A DNA stretch of 64,000 bases, taken from the NCBI RefSeq assembly GCF_002135435.1, contig NZ_NEGK01000013.1, positions 21,136 to 85,135 of the forward strand, written 5' to 3'. Numbering within the stretch: the first letter of the stretch is position 1; every line of letters begins with the position of its first letter. The notes under the pieces were generated by a model, which ran no database searches, was not told the origin of the DNA, and saw only the letters and a list, made by a program, of their open reading frames with translations. Position numbers and translations under genes: made by a program. The DNA is from Acinetobacter sp. ANC 3813 (GTDB lineage: Bacteria; Pseudomonadota; Gammaproteobacteria; Pseudomonadales; Moraxellaceae). This document shows positions 39,158 through 48,207 of the stretch, in pieces.

Positions 39158-39817
39158 ATGAACTATCAAAAACTAACCCGAGATCAAATCGCAGCCCGCG
39201 TTGCACAAGATATTCCGGACGGTTCCTATGTGAATCTAGGCATTGGCGTGCCTACACGGATTGCCAAATACCTCCCTAAGAATAAAGAAATTTTTCTACA
39301 TTCTGAAAATGGCCTGCTTGGATTTGGCTCTTCACCAAAAGCAGGTGATGAAGATGATGACCTCATAAATGCTGGAAAAGAATTTGTCACCATGCTCACC
39401 GGCGGCTGTTATTTTCATCACGGTGACTCATTTGCCATGATGCGAGGTGGGCATCTAGATATCTGCGTACTCGGCGCTTTTCAAATTGCTGAAAATGGTG
39501 ATTTGGCAAATTGGCATACAGGTGCATCAGATGCCATACCTGCTGTTGGCGGAGCAATGGACTTAGCTGTTGGTGCAAAAAAAGTCTTCGTTACTACGGA
39601 ACACATTACCAAAACTGGCGAGGCCAAAATCGTCAAGCAGCTCAGTTACCCTTTAACTGGAAAGCAATGTGTAGATCGGATTTATACTGATCTTTGCGTC
39701 ATTGACATTACTGAGAATGGATTAAATGTCATTGAAATAGTTAAAGGCCTTCAATTTAATGAGCTCCAAAAACTTACCCAAGCTCCTCTAAATAATTGCA
39801 TAAGCGACGTATTCTAA
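39158..39817 (+). CDS. pcaJ: 3-oxoacid CoA-transferase subunit B
   Basis: The 219-residue beta subunit, which carries the catalytic glutamate that forms the CoA thioester. Glu50 lies in FLHSENGLLGFG, the SENG signature of this family. Other marks are YVNLGIGVPTRIAKYLP and GGHLDICVLGAFQI. It follows subunit A after 66 bp with a modest GGA ribosome site. Length is normal and the pair looks functional. Confidence 0.88.
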   Translation: MNYQKLTRDQIAARVAQDIPDGSYVNLGIGVPTRIAKYLPKNKEIFLHSENGLLGFGSSPKAGDEDDDLINAGKEFVTMLTGGCYFHHGDSFAMMRGGHLDICVLGAFQIAENGDLANWHTGASDAIPAVGGAMDLAVGAKKVFVTTEHITKTGEAKIVKQLSYPLTGKQCVDRIYTDLCVIDITENGLNVIEIVKGLQFNELQKLTQAPLNNCISDVF

Positions 39818-39848
39818 TACAAGAAAACATTCAAAGGATTTGAATAAT

Positions 39849-41012
39849 ATGAAGATTTCAAATGGTAAAATGGGGATCACAGCATTAATGAGTAATCATT
39901 GTGCTGGAATGGTTGATATTATTGCTTTACCAATCTGGATTGGTATATTAATCAGTTACTATCAATTCGACACACAACAAGCTGGCTTGTTAGTCACTCT
40001 TTTTTTAATAGGCGCAACATCATCTAGTATAATTTTAGCACCGCTTTTCAATAATTTACCAAAGAAAATTATAATATTTTCTAGTTTTTTTATAGCTGGA
40101 TTAGCTTTTTTCCTTATTTCATCAAATACAGATTTTAAAATTATAGCATCTTTACATTTGTATGCAGGTCTAGCCGTAGGTGCAGGCCTCAGTTTAACGC
40201 ACGGCACTGTAGGTCAATCAAATAATCCACACAAACTTTTCGCCGTATTAGGTATGGCTCTAGGTGTCTTTGGAATTATTTTTATGGCTGTAGCGATTTT
40301 TACAACTAAAACATTTGGACCAAATAATCTTTTTGTTTTAATTGGAATTATTATGATTTTTGCATCTTTAATAAGTTTTTTATTCTTCCCTAAATCTCAT
40401 GCCCCGCGCTCTATATCGAATAATTTAATGTTTCCTAAACTCAAAAAATATATATGGCTTTGTATTATAGGAATCTCTCTGCTATCAATGACTCAAGCAA
40501 TAACAGTTAGTTTTTTTGATCGTATTGGTGAATTTAGGGGGTTTAGTCACGAAATGATATCGATTGCTTTAATGATTTATGTTTCCGTATGTATATTGCC
40601 AGGTCCATTAGCTGTATTTTTACAGAACAAATTAAATGCTTTAACTGTTATTTGCATAGGCCCATTATTCCAAGCATTATTTGCATTAATTATTACCCAT
40701 ACAACTAGTGCAGTTATGTATTGCATTAGTGGTGGGCTTATGGCTTTTACTATTCTATTTACTCATATTTTTGCATTTGGACTACTTTCTAAACTCGATA
40801 GTAGTAACAGAGCTATTGCAGCCACACCAGCAATGCTTATGTTTGGATCTGCAATTGCACCTATTTTAGGGGGCACTCTCATTAAATATATTGGATTTGA
40901 ATCAATAGGTTATGCTGCTTTTGTACTAGTTTTCACACAAATCTGTTGCTTTGCCTATGTTAGATGTCAAGTTATGAAATCCTCTATTTCCTCTAATACT
41001 CTTAATGCTTAA
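39849..41012 (+). CDS. MFS-type membrane transporter
   Basis: A 387-residue carrier with about 12 hydrophobic helices (for example LLVTLFLIGATSSSIILAPL and LGMALGVFGIIFMAVAIF). The ATG at 39849 is chosen because AAAGGA at 39833-39838 is well spaced from it, whereas the in-frame TTG at 39840 is too close. Base composition is markedly more AT-rich than the preceding pca-type genes, pointing to separate origin. Its substrate is unknown; the outer-membrane channel downstream may form an uptake pair with it. A hairpin terminator follows. Confidence 0.82.
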   Translation: MKISNGKMGITALMSNHCAGMVDIIALPIWIGILISYYQFDTQQAGLLVTLFLIGATSSSIILAPLFNNLPKKIIIFSSFFIAGLAFFLISSNTDFKIIASLHLYAGLAVGAGLSLTHGTVGQSNNPHKLFAVLGMALGVFGIIFMAVAIFTTKTFGPNNLFVLIGIIMIFASLISFLFFPKSHAPRSISNNLMFPKLKKYIWLCIIGISLLSMTQAITVSFFDRIGEFRGFSHEMISIALMIYVSVCILPGPLAVFLQNKLNALTVICIGPLFQALFALIITHTTSAVMYCISGGLMAFTILFTHIFAFGLLSKLDSSNRAIAATPAMLMFGSAIAPILGGTLIKYIGFESIGYAAFVLVFTQICCFAYVRCQVMKSSISSNTLNA

Positions 41013-41033
41013 TAAAATATAGATTTAAAATTA

Positions 41034-41070
41034 AAAACCAAATTTATAATTTTAAAATTTGGTTTTCTTT
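41034..41070 (+). terminator. Terminator after the second MFS gene
   Basis: AAAACCAAATTT (41034-41045) is perfectly complementary to AAATTTGGTTTT (41055-41066), followed by CTTTT. The 9-nt loop and T-rich tail fit a rho-independent terminator. About 165 bp of extremely AT-rich DNA follow before the next gene, probably holding its promoter. Confidence 0.65.
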
Positions 41071-41236
41071 TATTAAAAAAATTTAAAAATAATTTATTAA
41101 CAAAATAAAAAAAACCAATATATAGTTAAAAAATATATGGCAATAATATATGGCTATAAATATTTAAAAAAAATAAAAATTATTATAAATTTATAAATTG
41201 CATACTCATATGCAATAATCATCAAAAGGGAAATTT

Positions 41237-42115
41237 ATGATTTACAAAAAAATATTATTTGGAATTCTATGCACATTAAGCACAAGTTTATTTGCAGTAG
41301 AAAATGGAAACTCCAGCTATGCAAATGGAGCTGAAAATTTCATGTCAGCAGTCGTTCCTCCTCCAGGATTTTACGGAATGGTGTATTTGAATCATTATAA
41401 CTCTGATCAATTAAATGATTATAAGGGAAATAATTTAAATGTACCAAATTTTGAAGTTCAGTCCACAGCCTTAGTTTCCCGATTAGTTTGGGTAACGAAT
41501 CAGAATTTTTTTGGGGGTGATCTAATATTTGAAGCATTAATTCCAATTGTCGATTTAAAGGTTCAATCTTTAAATATGAGTGAAAGACAACAAGGATTAG
41601 GCGATATAACTATTGGAAGCGCACTCGGCTTTCATCATTCACCTAATTTGCATAGTGCAATTGGATTTGATATCTTCCTTCCAGCAGGAGATTATGACAA
41701 AAACAATTTAGCTAATATTAGTTTAAACCGTACAACTATTGAACCAATGTATACAATTTCATATCTTAAAGAAAATTCGTTAAGTGCTGATTTGAAATTA
41801 GGTTACTTATTTAATGGTAAAAATAGCGACACTAACTATTCAAGTGGAGACCAGTTCCATTTAGACTATTCTATAGGTCAAAACTTTAAGAACATGACTT
41901 TTGGCATTGGTGGATATTATTCAACGCAAATCAACAATGATAAAATAAATGGTGAAGAAATTAAAAACAGTAAAACAAATGGTTTTGCTCTTGGACCATC
42001 ATTTAAATATCAAGGAAAAAATTGGTTTACTACTGTTAAATGGGAAAAAGAAATTGTAGCTGAAAATAAAAGTAAAGGAGATTCAATCTGGATAAAAGCA
42101 GCTCTACCTTTTTGA
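41237..42115 (+). CDS. Outer-membrane channel of the phenol MetA-degradation family
   Basis: A 292-residue exported beta-barrel protein. The signal peptide is MIYKKILFGILCTLSTSLFA. The mature part starts with the family-like AENFMSAVVPPPGFYGMVYL, and has repeated amphipathic strands and a terminal aromatic (ALPF). This matches the SphA/Phenol_MetA_deg group found in aromatic-degradation clusters, thought to help hydrophobic substrates cross the outer membrane. It shares the low GC of the MFS gene upstream. A strong terminator follows. Confidence 0.8.
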   Translation: MIYKKILFGILCTLSTSLFAVENGNSSYANGAENFMSAVVPPPGFYGMVYLNHYNSDQLNDYKGNNLNVPNFEVQSTALVSRLVWVTNQNFFGGDLIFEALIPIVDLKVQSLNMSERQQGLGDITIGSALGFHHSPNLHSAIGFDIFLPAGDYDKNNLANISLNRTTIEPMYTISYLKENSLSADLKLGYLFNGKNSDTNYSSGDQFHLDYSIGQNFKNMTFGIGGYYSTQINNDKINGEEIKNSKTNGFALGPSFKYQGKNWFTTVKWEKEIVAENKSKGDSIWIKAALPF

Positions 42116-42128
42116 AAAAACTATAAAA

Positions 42129-42158
42129 AATACCGCAATAATAATTGCGGTATTTTTT
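42129..42158 (+). terminator. Terminator after the outer-membrane channel gene
   Basis: ATACCGCAAT (42130-42139) pairs with ATTGCGGTAT (42144-42153) around a 4-nt loop, followed by six T. It lies just outside the IS481-like element. Confidence 0.9.
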
Positions 42159-42169
42159 ATTTATTAATT

Positions 42170-43186
42170 TGTGTAATTCATAGACATCATTTCAATATAA
42201 TTAGTGTCTATGACCAGAGAAATTCAACAAAGACTTGTATGGGTTAAATTATTTGAAGAGACCAATGATGCTGGCCTAGTATGTCGGAGATGCAGCATTT
42301 CTAGACCAACGTTACGCAAGTGGTGGAACCGATATTCTGAGCAAGATATTAATGGATTAAGTAGTCAGTGTAAACGTCCATTAAAATCTCAAAATACTAA
42401 AATCAATGCTGAGCTAGAAGCCCTAATATTAAAAATGCGATCGGCTAGAGATCTTGGTGCTCGACGTTTGCAAACAGAATTGATGAGGCTGCGGAGTCTC
42501 GTTGTCCTTAGCGACTATCCATAAAGTACTATCCACTCATCAAGTCAAACCAATTAAAAAATTCCGTAGTAAAGTAGATTTCATTCGTTATGAACGCCCA
42601 CTATCAGGCAATAGAATTCAAATGGATACCTGTAAACTGGGTCCTGGGCTATATCAGTACACATTTATCGATGACTGCACACGATATCGCATTTTAAGGA
42701 TATATAAACGCAGAACAGCAGCGAATACTCTCGACTTTTTAGACTGCGTAATTGAAGAAATGCCTTTTCCCATACAGCGAATACAGACCGATCGAGGGCG
42801 GGAATTTTTTGCTGAAAAAGTACAGAAAAAATGATGCAGCATGGGATCAAATTTAGGCCAAATAAACCAGGTTCACCTCATCTGAATGGCAAGGTAAAGT
42901 GCTCACAAAAAACTGATAAATCTGAGTTCTATGCTACTGTAGGTATTAATTCTAAAGCTATCCAAGCCAAGCTAACCGAATGGCAGCATTACTATAACTG
43001 AATGAGACCACATTCAGCTTTGAAAGGTAAAACACTGATGGAAAGGTACTTTTAATTATGTGAAGAAACCCCTTTCTCAGATGAGGTCCTGAAGCAATAC
43101 AATCCATCCAATGAACGGATTCAACGTGCCAATTACAAGATGGATTTAGAGATCGCTTAATTGAAACGATCTCTATGAATCACACA
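42170..43186 (+). mobile_element. IS481-like insertion sequence with intact ends
   Basis: Inverted ends are TGTGTAATTCATAGA (42170-42184) and TCTATGAATCACACA (43172-43186), matching at 14 of 15 positions. A 7-bp target duplication ATTAATT lies at 42163-42169 and 43187-43193. The right copy includes the TAA stop codon of the neighbouring minus-strand hydroxylase, so the insertion fell exactly at the gene's end without altering the protein. The transposase inside is decayed. Confidence 0.8.
42210..43160 (+). pseudogene. Decayed IS481-family transposase
   Basis: A helix-turn-helix N-terminus (CRRCSISRPTLRKWWNRYSE) is followed by a DDE integrase core (NRIQMDTCKLGPG, then IQTDRGREFFAEK, then YYN-stop-MRPHSALKGK). 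The frame is broken near 42495-42502 and again in the A run near 42831. In-frame stops lie at 42999-43001 (probably a former Trp codon) and 43053-43055. The element cannot move by itself. Confidence 0.85.
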
Positions 43187-43187
43187 A

Positions 43188-44705
43188 TTAATTAAATGCA
43201 GGACGATTTAAATTCTGGCCTGCCGCAACAATAAACTTATCTGGACGTACCACAACAACTTGTGTCTGATGCTGATTCATCCATTCGATTAAGCTGCCGT
43301 TAATATCAACAATATCATCGAAGCCTTTGCCATCATCAGCTGTATCAAGCAAAGTGAAATATTGCGCATTCAACTCATCCCACTGAGTAATTTGTTCTGC
43401 ACTCATTAACGTTTTTGGATCAACTTGATTGCCTAAAACAAAGAATTGATCCTGAGTAATGTCATCCAAATATGCTAGCTTGCCACGTGAATCTGTTACA
43501 CGTGGTTGCGGTAAAATTTTACCTACAGCAGTATTTTCAGAGGATTGTACCCAGCCCAATTCAATTACAGGCAATTTAAGTACAGGAGGATCATCACTGA
43601 GTTGTGGAGCTATAGCAGCCATTTCTTCCTCAGTCACTTGCTGCTTAATGATACGGCCCAACTGTACTGCAACTTGCGTGTAAAATTCAACGTTTGGTGC
43701 ACGTTCAACTTCATAACTGTCTAAAATGCTCTCAGGCATACGTCCATTCAATACTTCTACTAATTTCCAGCATAAATTAAAAGAATCGCGAATACCTGAC
43801 TGCATGCCAGCACCAGCCCAAGGTGGCATCATATGTGCAGCATCACCTAGGAGAAACACACGACCATCACGCCATTTTTCCGCACGACGCACATGATGTT
43901 TATAAAATGCATGTTGATAAAGTTCAACCTCTTTATCTGTTACACCCATAGAGTTAAGCAATGGCCAAATCTGCTCATTAGTTTGAAAGTCCTGCTCTGA
44001 CTCATGGCTTTCTAATGGAATTTCCCACCGGTGATTACCTAATGACAATGCAATATCAACAACTGGTCGTTTTTGATCTGACCAGAATGTTAATAAATTT
44101 CGGTTTTTCCACCAGCGTTTTACTTTTGCATCAATAACCACCCATTTGGTATCAACTGTATCGCCAATGAGTGCGATGCCTAAACTTTCACGAGTACGAC
44201 TTGAACCACCATCGCAACCTAAAGCATATTTGACACGTATTATTTGGGACACTTGATCTTGATCAGTTACCGTCAACTCAACTGCTTCATCTGTTTGTGC
44301 AATAGCATCGACTTTTGTTCCAAAGAAAATTTGGCAACTCTCTTTATAGCGCTCAACACCTTGACGTAAAGTCTGTTCCATCTTCGGCTGATAAATTGCA
44401 TAAGATGTTGGATGTTTTCCTAAAATACTTGGTGGGAAACCCATGCGTAAAATTTCAGTACCATCATATTTTATCCAGCGCAACCCTGCTGTTTCATCCA
44501 TATCTTTGGCAATCGCATCATCTAAACCAATCGATTGAAAACAGCGCATAGTCCAATCACTGACAGTTACTGCTCTAGCTCTTGAATAAAGGTCTTTATC
44601 TTTTTCAAAAATTACCGTTTTGATTCCATGCTTACCTAGAATATTTGCTGCAGCTACACCTGTAGGGCCATAGCCAATAATCGCTACATCAGCATCATAT
44701 TGCAT
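43188..44705 (-). CDS. FAD-dependent aromatic-ring hydroxylase, MhpA-like (second copy)
   Basis: A 505-residue flavin monooxygenase. It shows the FAD loop VAIIGYGPTGVAAANILG, the DG motif ALGCDGGSSRTRES and the GD motif VFLLGDAAHMMPPWAGAGMQ, then a C-terminal thioredoxin-like tail. The start at 44705 is preferred because AAGGA lies at 44714-44718, nine bases upstream; an ATG at 44714 overlaps that site. The C-C hydrolase follows upstream at 12-20 bp spacing in the same operon. Together with the extradiol dioxygenase at 46241 this gives an mhpA-mhpB/bphC-mhpC-like set: hydroxylate, cleave the ring, hydrolyse. Confidence 0.9.
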   Translation of the reverse strand: MQYDADVAIIGYGPTGVAAANILGKHGIKTVIFEKDKDLYSRARAVTVSDWTMRCFQSIGLDDAIAKDMDETAGLRWIKYDGTEILRMGFPPSILGKHPTSYAIYQPKMEQTLRQGVERYKESCQIFFGTKVDAIAQTDEAVELTVTDQDQVSQIIRVKYALGCDGGSSRTRESLGIALIGDTVDTKWVVIDAKVKRWWKNRNLLTFWSDQKRPVVDIALSLGNHRWEIPLESHESEQDFQTNEQIWPLLNSMGVTDKEVELYQHAFYKHHVRRAEKWRDGRVFLLGDAAHMMPPWAGAGMQSGIRDSFNLCWKLVEVLNGRMPESILDSYEVERAPNVEFYTQVAVQLGRIIKQQVTEEEMAAIAPQLSDDPPVLKLPVIELGWVQSSENTAVGKILPQPRVTDSRGKLAYLDDITQDQFFVLGNQVDPKTLMSAEQITQWDELNAQYFTLLDTADDGKGFDDIVDINGSLIEWMNQHQTQVVVVRPDKFIVAAGQNLNRPAFN

Positions 44706-44726
44706 TGAATTCATCCTTGAATCCTC

Positions 44727-45545
44727 TTATCTGTTAGTTGTTAAAAATTGCTGAACAGCTTGGTTAAACCATTCTGGATATTCAAATTGCACCCAATGTC
44801 CACATTTGCTTATGGCGCGAAATTCACAATTTTCCAATTTTTCGACTGCCTTATAACCTCCTTCGATTGGTAAAACGGCATCTTGCTTACCCCAGATCAA
44901 TAAGGTTGGTGCTTTAATATTTTCTAAAATGGGCAAAAGATTCTCAGGCAAAAAATTGCTTTGTCGAGCGGTAGAAATCACTTCTGGATTTTGAGCATCA
45001 CTGTAGCGCGCATGTAGCAATTCTTCTGTCAGTAAAGACTGGTCATAAGCAATTTGCTTTAAGAAACCATAGACATTATCTCGAGATGGATCACCGCCTA
45101 ATGCTTTCAGCATTAGCATTAATGCAGGTGACAGCCTGTTGTCTTTACCCGGCAAACCACCTGGTGCCATCAAAATCAATTTATCAACAATCGATTCATC
45201 TAACTGTGCCACTTTAATGGCTGTTGCACCCCCCAATGAGTTACCTACAAAAGAAGCCTTTTGTACATTTAAAGCCTTAAGCGCTTTATAGATATATTCA
45301 CCTAGCGATTGAAAAAATGAGCCATTAATTAAGGGTTTATCTGACTGCCCATAGCGAGGTAAATCAAAAATAATATTGGTGAAATTTTCAAAATTCGGAA
45401 AATTTTTCGAGTAATTGCTAATACCATTAGCTCCAGGGCCACCGCCATGCAACCAAACTAAATACGGACCAGAGCCAAATTGTGAATAATGAATTTTGAC
45501 GCCGTCAACGTCTACAAAGTTGGAGCTGAGATTGAGTTGTTCCAT
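44727..45545 (-). CDS. Alpha/beta hydrolase, MhpC-like C-C bond hydrolase
   Basis: A 272-residue alpha/beta hydrolase of the kind that cleaves meta-ring-fission products. The oxyanion loop is HGGGPGA (33-39), the nucleophile Ser103 lies in FVGNSLGGATA, the acid Asp222 in WGKQDAVLP and the base His250 in KCGHWVQFE. All of the triad is present and the length is normal for MhpC/BphD/HsaD. Gene order with a ring hydroxylase and a two-domain extradiol dioxygenase strongly supports the call. The exact substrate is unknown. Confidence 0.88.
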   Translation of the reverse strand: MEQLNLSSNFVDVDGVKIHYSQFGSGPYLVWLHGGGPGANGISNYSKNFPNFENFTNIIFDLPRYGQSDKPLINGSFFQSLGEYIYKALKALNVQKASFVGNSLGGATAIKVAQLDESIVDKLILMAPGGLPGKDNRLSPALMLMLKALGGDPSRDNVYGFLKQIAYDQSLLTEELLHARYSDAQNPEVISTARQSNFLPENLLPILENIKAPTLLIWGKQDAVLPIEGGYKAVEKLENCEFRAISKCGHWVQFEYPEWFNQAVQQFLTTNR

Positions 45546-45569
45546 TTAGATACTCACAAGAAATGAAAA

Positions 45570-46205
45570 TCATTTTTTGTACTCCCTTATCAACTGTTTA
45601 ATGATTTTCACCTGCATCTCGCAACCAAGCTCGATATTCACCTGTCCAGGCTCAATCTGATTTGCAAGAATAAATCCGTCACCAATTGCCAATGCCATAT
45701 CGGCAATTGCATAAATCATTTTAGTTGATAAAAGAGCGCTTTCCAGAGCTGCTAAACCTTCAATATGCTGAATCAAAATTTGCCGTGCATGCCCACGAAT
45801 TCTCTTTATAGCTTTCTGAATATTCTCATTACTACCATCATCTTCCAGACCAATCATAAACATCATGCGCAGGACCTTCGGTGGATTTTTAAAGAAATCT
45901 GCGTCAATCATTGCTAACTGCTGTTCAATATCTATGCTGTTTTCAGGTGAATATTTCAGTTTGCTGTTCAAGTCCTCAATTGCACCATATTCAAGTGCAG
46001 CTAAAAGCAATTGTTCTTTATTGCCAAAATGCCAATAAATTGAAGTTACAGGGTAGCCACTCAACTCACTAATCATTGAAATACTTGTACCTGAATAACC
46101 ATGATTTGACATCAGTTCCAGCGTAGTTTCTAAGATCTTTAGCGGATTAGATTCATTCCTGCGTCTTTGCCTTTTAGGCGCAATTTGAACACTTTCTTTT
46201 TGCAT
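45570..46205 (-). CDS. TetR-family transcriptional regulator
   Basis: A 211-residue TetR-type repressor. The N-terminal helix-turn-helix reads LELMSNHGYSGTSISMISEL, then SIYWHFGNKEQLLLAAL, the usual TetR ending of the DNA-binding domain. The C-terminal ligand-binding domain is helical and not informative. The basic start QIAPKRQRRRNESN is unusual but common in some branches. It lies within the minus-strand operon between the hydrolase and the extradiol dioxygenase, so it probably controls that operon. Confidence 0.88.
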   Translation of the reverse strand: MQKESVQIAPKRQRRRNESNPLKILETTLELMSNHGYSGTSISMISELSGYPVTSIYWHFGNKEQLLLAALEYGAIEDLNSKLKYSPENSIDIEQQLAMIDADFFKNPPKVLRMMFMIGLEDDGSNENIQKAIKRIRGHARQILIQHIEGLAALESALLSTKMIYAIADMALAIGDGFILANQIEPGQVNIELGCEMQVKIIKQLIREYKK

Positions 46206-46240
46206 GTACGGCCTTGTTTTTGAAACAACCTAAAGGCTTA

Positions 46241-47113
46241 TTATGCTCGATGTTGCTTATGCCCCCAAGAACTTAATTTTGAGAAGCTTTCTATTTGCCA
46301 ATTTTTGTAATCAATCAGCTTTCCGCCATAGCCAACTTCTACAGCTAAACCACTTGGCGACTGTACATAAAACGAGAACATTTCATCATTTGGATGCTTA
46401 CCTAAAGACATTACAATCGGATCTTGCGCACTAGTGCAGCGATCAAAAGCCAATCCAACATCATCAATTGATGCGACTTCTATCATCAGATGATGCAGAC
46501 GTTTCGCTTCAGGCGGCATAGGGGCAAATGCAAATGAATGATGTCGCTCATTCACATGCATAAACGTTGCATCAATCACAATACCCGGCGCAATTTCTTG
46601 AGCAATAGTATCAGTAATAGACAGACCTAAACACTGATAGAAATCAACAGAAGTAGCCTTATCCTGCGTTGAAATCAATACATGCCCTAAGCCTTCATCT
46701 GTTAAAAATCTTGATTGGAGCTGAGTGCTAATAAATGTGCCATTAGACTTTTTTAATCCCGCAGCAAACTCATGCTGGAGGCCGTTTAAATCGCTTACAA
46801 TATAGAGCTCATCTACCTGACGCTGCTCTTTTAATTCTGTGCTCGCTATGACTGCAGTAATACCCTTCTGTGCAAGTTCAGAAACATATGCTGATAATAC
46901 GTCTACATTTGGAAATGCCCAGCCAATAGTTTTTAGATCATCCAGAGGGCCTTGCGAAATAATTATTCGGTAAGACTGATCATCCATACACAATTGCAAT
47001 TCTGTAGGGTTAGTTTGAATAACCTGAAATCCTAATCGCTCTGCAAAAGCTTGCCAAGCTGGCAAATCACTTGCCTCGATTTCCAAGTAGCTTAGTTTTG
47101 AAATTCCTTTCAT
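46241..47113 (-). CDS. Two-domain extradiol ring-cleavage dioxygenase
   Basis: A 290-residue type I extradiol dioxygenase (BphC/HsaC-like), which splits catechol-type rings next to the hydroxyls using Fe(II). In the C-terminal domain the metal ligands His144 (GLGHVLIST), His208 (RLHHLMIEV) and Glu259 (LAVEVGYGG) can be read. Second-shell His191 (NERHHSF) and Tyr249 (FSFYVQSP) are present too, matching BphC closely in spacing. The ATG at 47113 has AAAGG close upstream; a TTG at 47128 is less likely. It is the first gene of the leftward operon with TetR, hydrolase and hydroxylase, divergent from a LysR gene. Confidence 0.9.
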   Translation of the reverse strand: MKGISKLSYLEIEASDLPAWQAFAERLGFQVIQTNPTELQLCMDDQSYRIIISQGPLDDLKTIGWAFPNVDVLSAYVSELAQKGITAVIASTELKEQRQVDELYIVSDLNGLQHEFAAGLKKSNGTFISTQLQSRFLTDEGLGHVLISTQDKATSVDFYQCLGLSITDTIAQEIAPGIVIDATFMHVNERHHSFAFAPMPPEAKRLHHLMIEVASIDDVGLAFDRCTSAQDPIVMSLGKHPNDEMFSFYVQSPSGLAVEVGYGGKLIDYKNWQIESFSKLSSWGHKQHRA

Positions 47114-47168
47114 ACGCCTTTCGTCCAATTTAATTGCAAATTATTCATGAACAATTAATAATCATGTA

Positions 47169-47184
47169 TGTAACGTTCATTACA
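47169..47184. promoter_or_regulatory. Palindromic LysR-type operator
   Basis: TGTAACGTTCATTACA is a TGTAA-N6-TTACA palindrome of the T-N11-A form. It lies between the divergent dioxygenase (start 47113) and LysR gene (start 47257), about where a LysR activator would bind. Flanking bases extend the symmetry (ATGTA on the left, TATG on the right). Confidence 0.6.
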
Positions 47185-47256
47185 TATGTTTTAATATAGT
47201 TTTTGAGTTTAAAGAAATAGTTAAAAGTTATGAATGAATATCCAAGGAGTGGAACT

Positions 47257-48135
47257 ATGGAATTAAGACATTTAAGATATTTTATTGCCGTTGCTGAAGA
47301 GCTTAACTTCACCAAGGCTGCTGAGAAGCTATGTATTGTACAACCATCTCTTAGCAAACAAATACGTGATTTAGAAGATGAAATTGGCGTTATTTTATTT
47401 GAGCGCGATAAACGCAACGTTCATTTGACCAATGCTGGCAAAGGTTTTTTAGAGCATGCATATCAGACCATTGAAAGTTCGGAACGCGCCATAGCAACCG
47501 CTAAACAGATTATTTTATCTAGCAATAAACAAACGAAAATTGGTTTCAATCCTCTTGCTGAAATATTGATTGCGCCACATATCGTAAGTTTGATGCGCAA
47601 TAATGGCTATCACGCTGAACTGAAAAGCATGAACTGCGGAGATCAGATTCATGCTTTAAAAAATTCTAAACTAGATTTAACTTTTACCCGACATAAACTA
47701 GAAGACCCTGAATATGAAAATATTTTAATTAAGAATGAGTCTATGTATTTATTTTACAGAGAAAACTATAAAGACTTAGACGACAGCATAAATGTACAAA
47801 AGCTCGAAAACACCCAATTCATCACATTTTCCGCTCATGAAGCCCCCATACTTGCAGAAAAAACAGTCAACTTTTTAAAGCAAAGCAACATACATCCTCA
47901 ACATAAGATTTTATGCTCTAATATCATGCAGCATATTAACTTTTTGAACACACTAAACTGCTGGAGCATCATTCCTGAATACAGCATCAGTTTTTTAAAA
48001 GGCAAATACAATGTCAAAAAATTGGAACTCAGCGCACCTTTGTATGCAAACTATAGAAAACGCAGCAATAACAGCTCCTTAAATATCATTCTTCCTCTTT
48101 TACAAAAGCTAAAGAATATTGAGTTAAAAACTTAG
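47257..48135 (+). CDS. LysR-family transcriptional regulator
   Basis: A 292-residue LysR-type regulator starting MELRHLRYFIAVAEELNFTK at 47257, with AAGGAG at 47244-47249. The helix-turn-helix is AAEKLCIVQPSLSKQIRDLE, typical of the BenM/CatM-like group that senses aromatic acids. The effector-binding domain ends in a helix at KLKNIELKT. It is divergent from the extradiol dioxygenase, with a T-N11-A palindrome between them, so it probably activates the leftward operon and represses itself. An in-frame ATG at 47230 lacks a ribosome site. Confidence 0.9.
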   Translation: MELRHLRYFIAVAEELNFTKAAEKLCIVQPSLSKQIRDLEDEIGVILFERDKRNVHLTNAGKGFLEHAYQTIESSERAIATAKQIILSSNKQTKIGFNPLAEILIAPHIVSLMRNNGYHAELKSMNCGDQIHALKNSKLDLTFTRHKLEDPEYENILIKNESMYLFYRENYKDLDDSINVQKLENTQFITFSAHEAPILAEKTVNFLKQSNIHPQHKILCSNIMQHINFLNTLNCWSIIPEYSISFLKGKYNVKKLELSAPLYANYRKRSNNSSLNIILPLLQKLKNIELKT

Positions 48136-48156
48136 CGTAATATTTTATACGAAACT

Positions 48157-48187
48157 GAAGAAAGCACTAAAGCAAGATGCTTTCTTC
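48157..48187. terminator. Hairpin between convergent LysR and DUF2147 genes
   Basis: GAAGAAAGCA (48157-48166) is perfectly complementary to TGCTTTCTTC (48178-48187) with an 11-nt loop. It is placed between two converging genes, so it may stop transcription from both sides. Confidence 0.5.
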
Positions 48188-48207
48188 ATAACCTATTCAA
48201 TAATTAT

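Noticed and set aside
31119..47113. Calling the cluster a standard 3-hydroxyphenylpropionate (mhp) operon
   Set aside because: The mhpD, mhpE and mhpF-type genes are not present here and CoA-transferase plus thiolase genes are, so the pathway differs or is incomplete.
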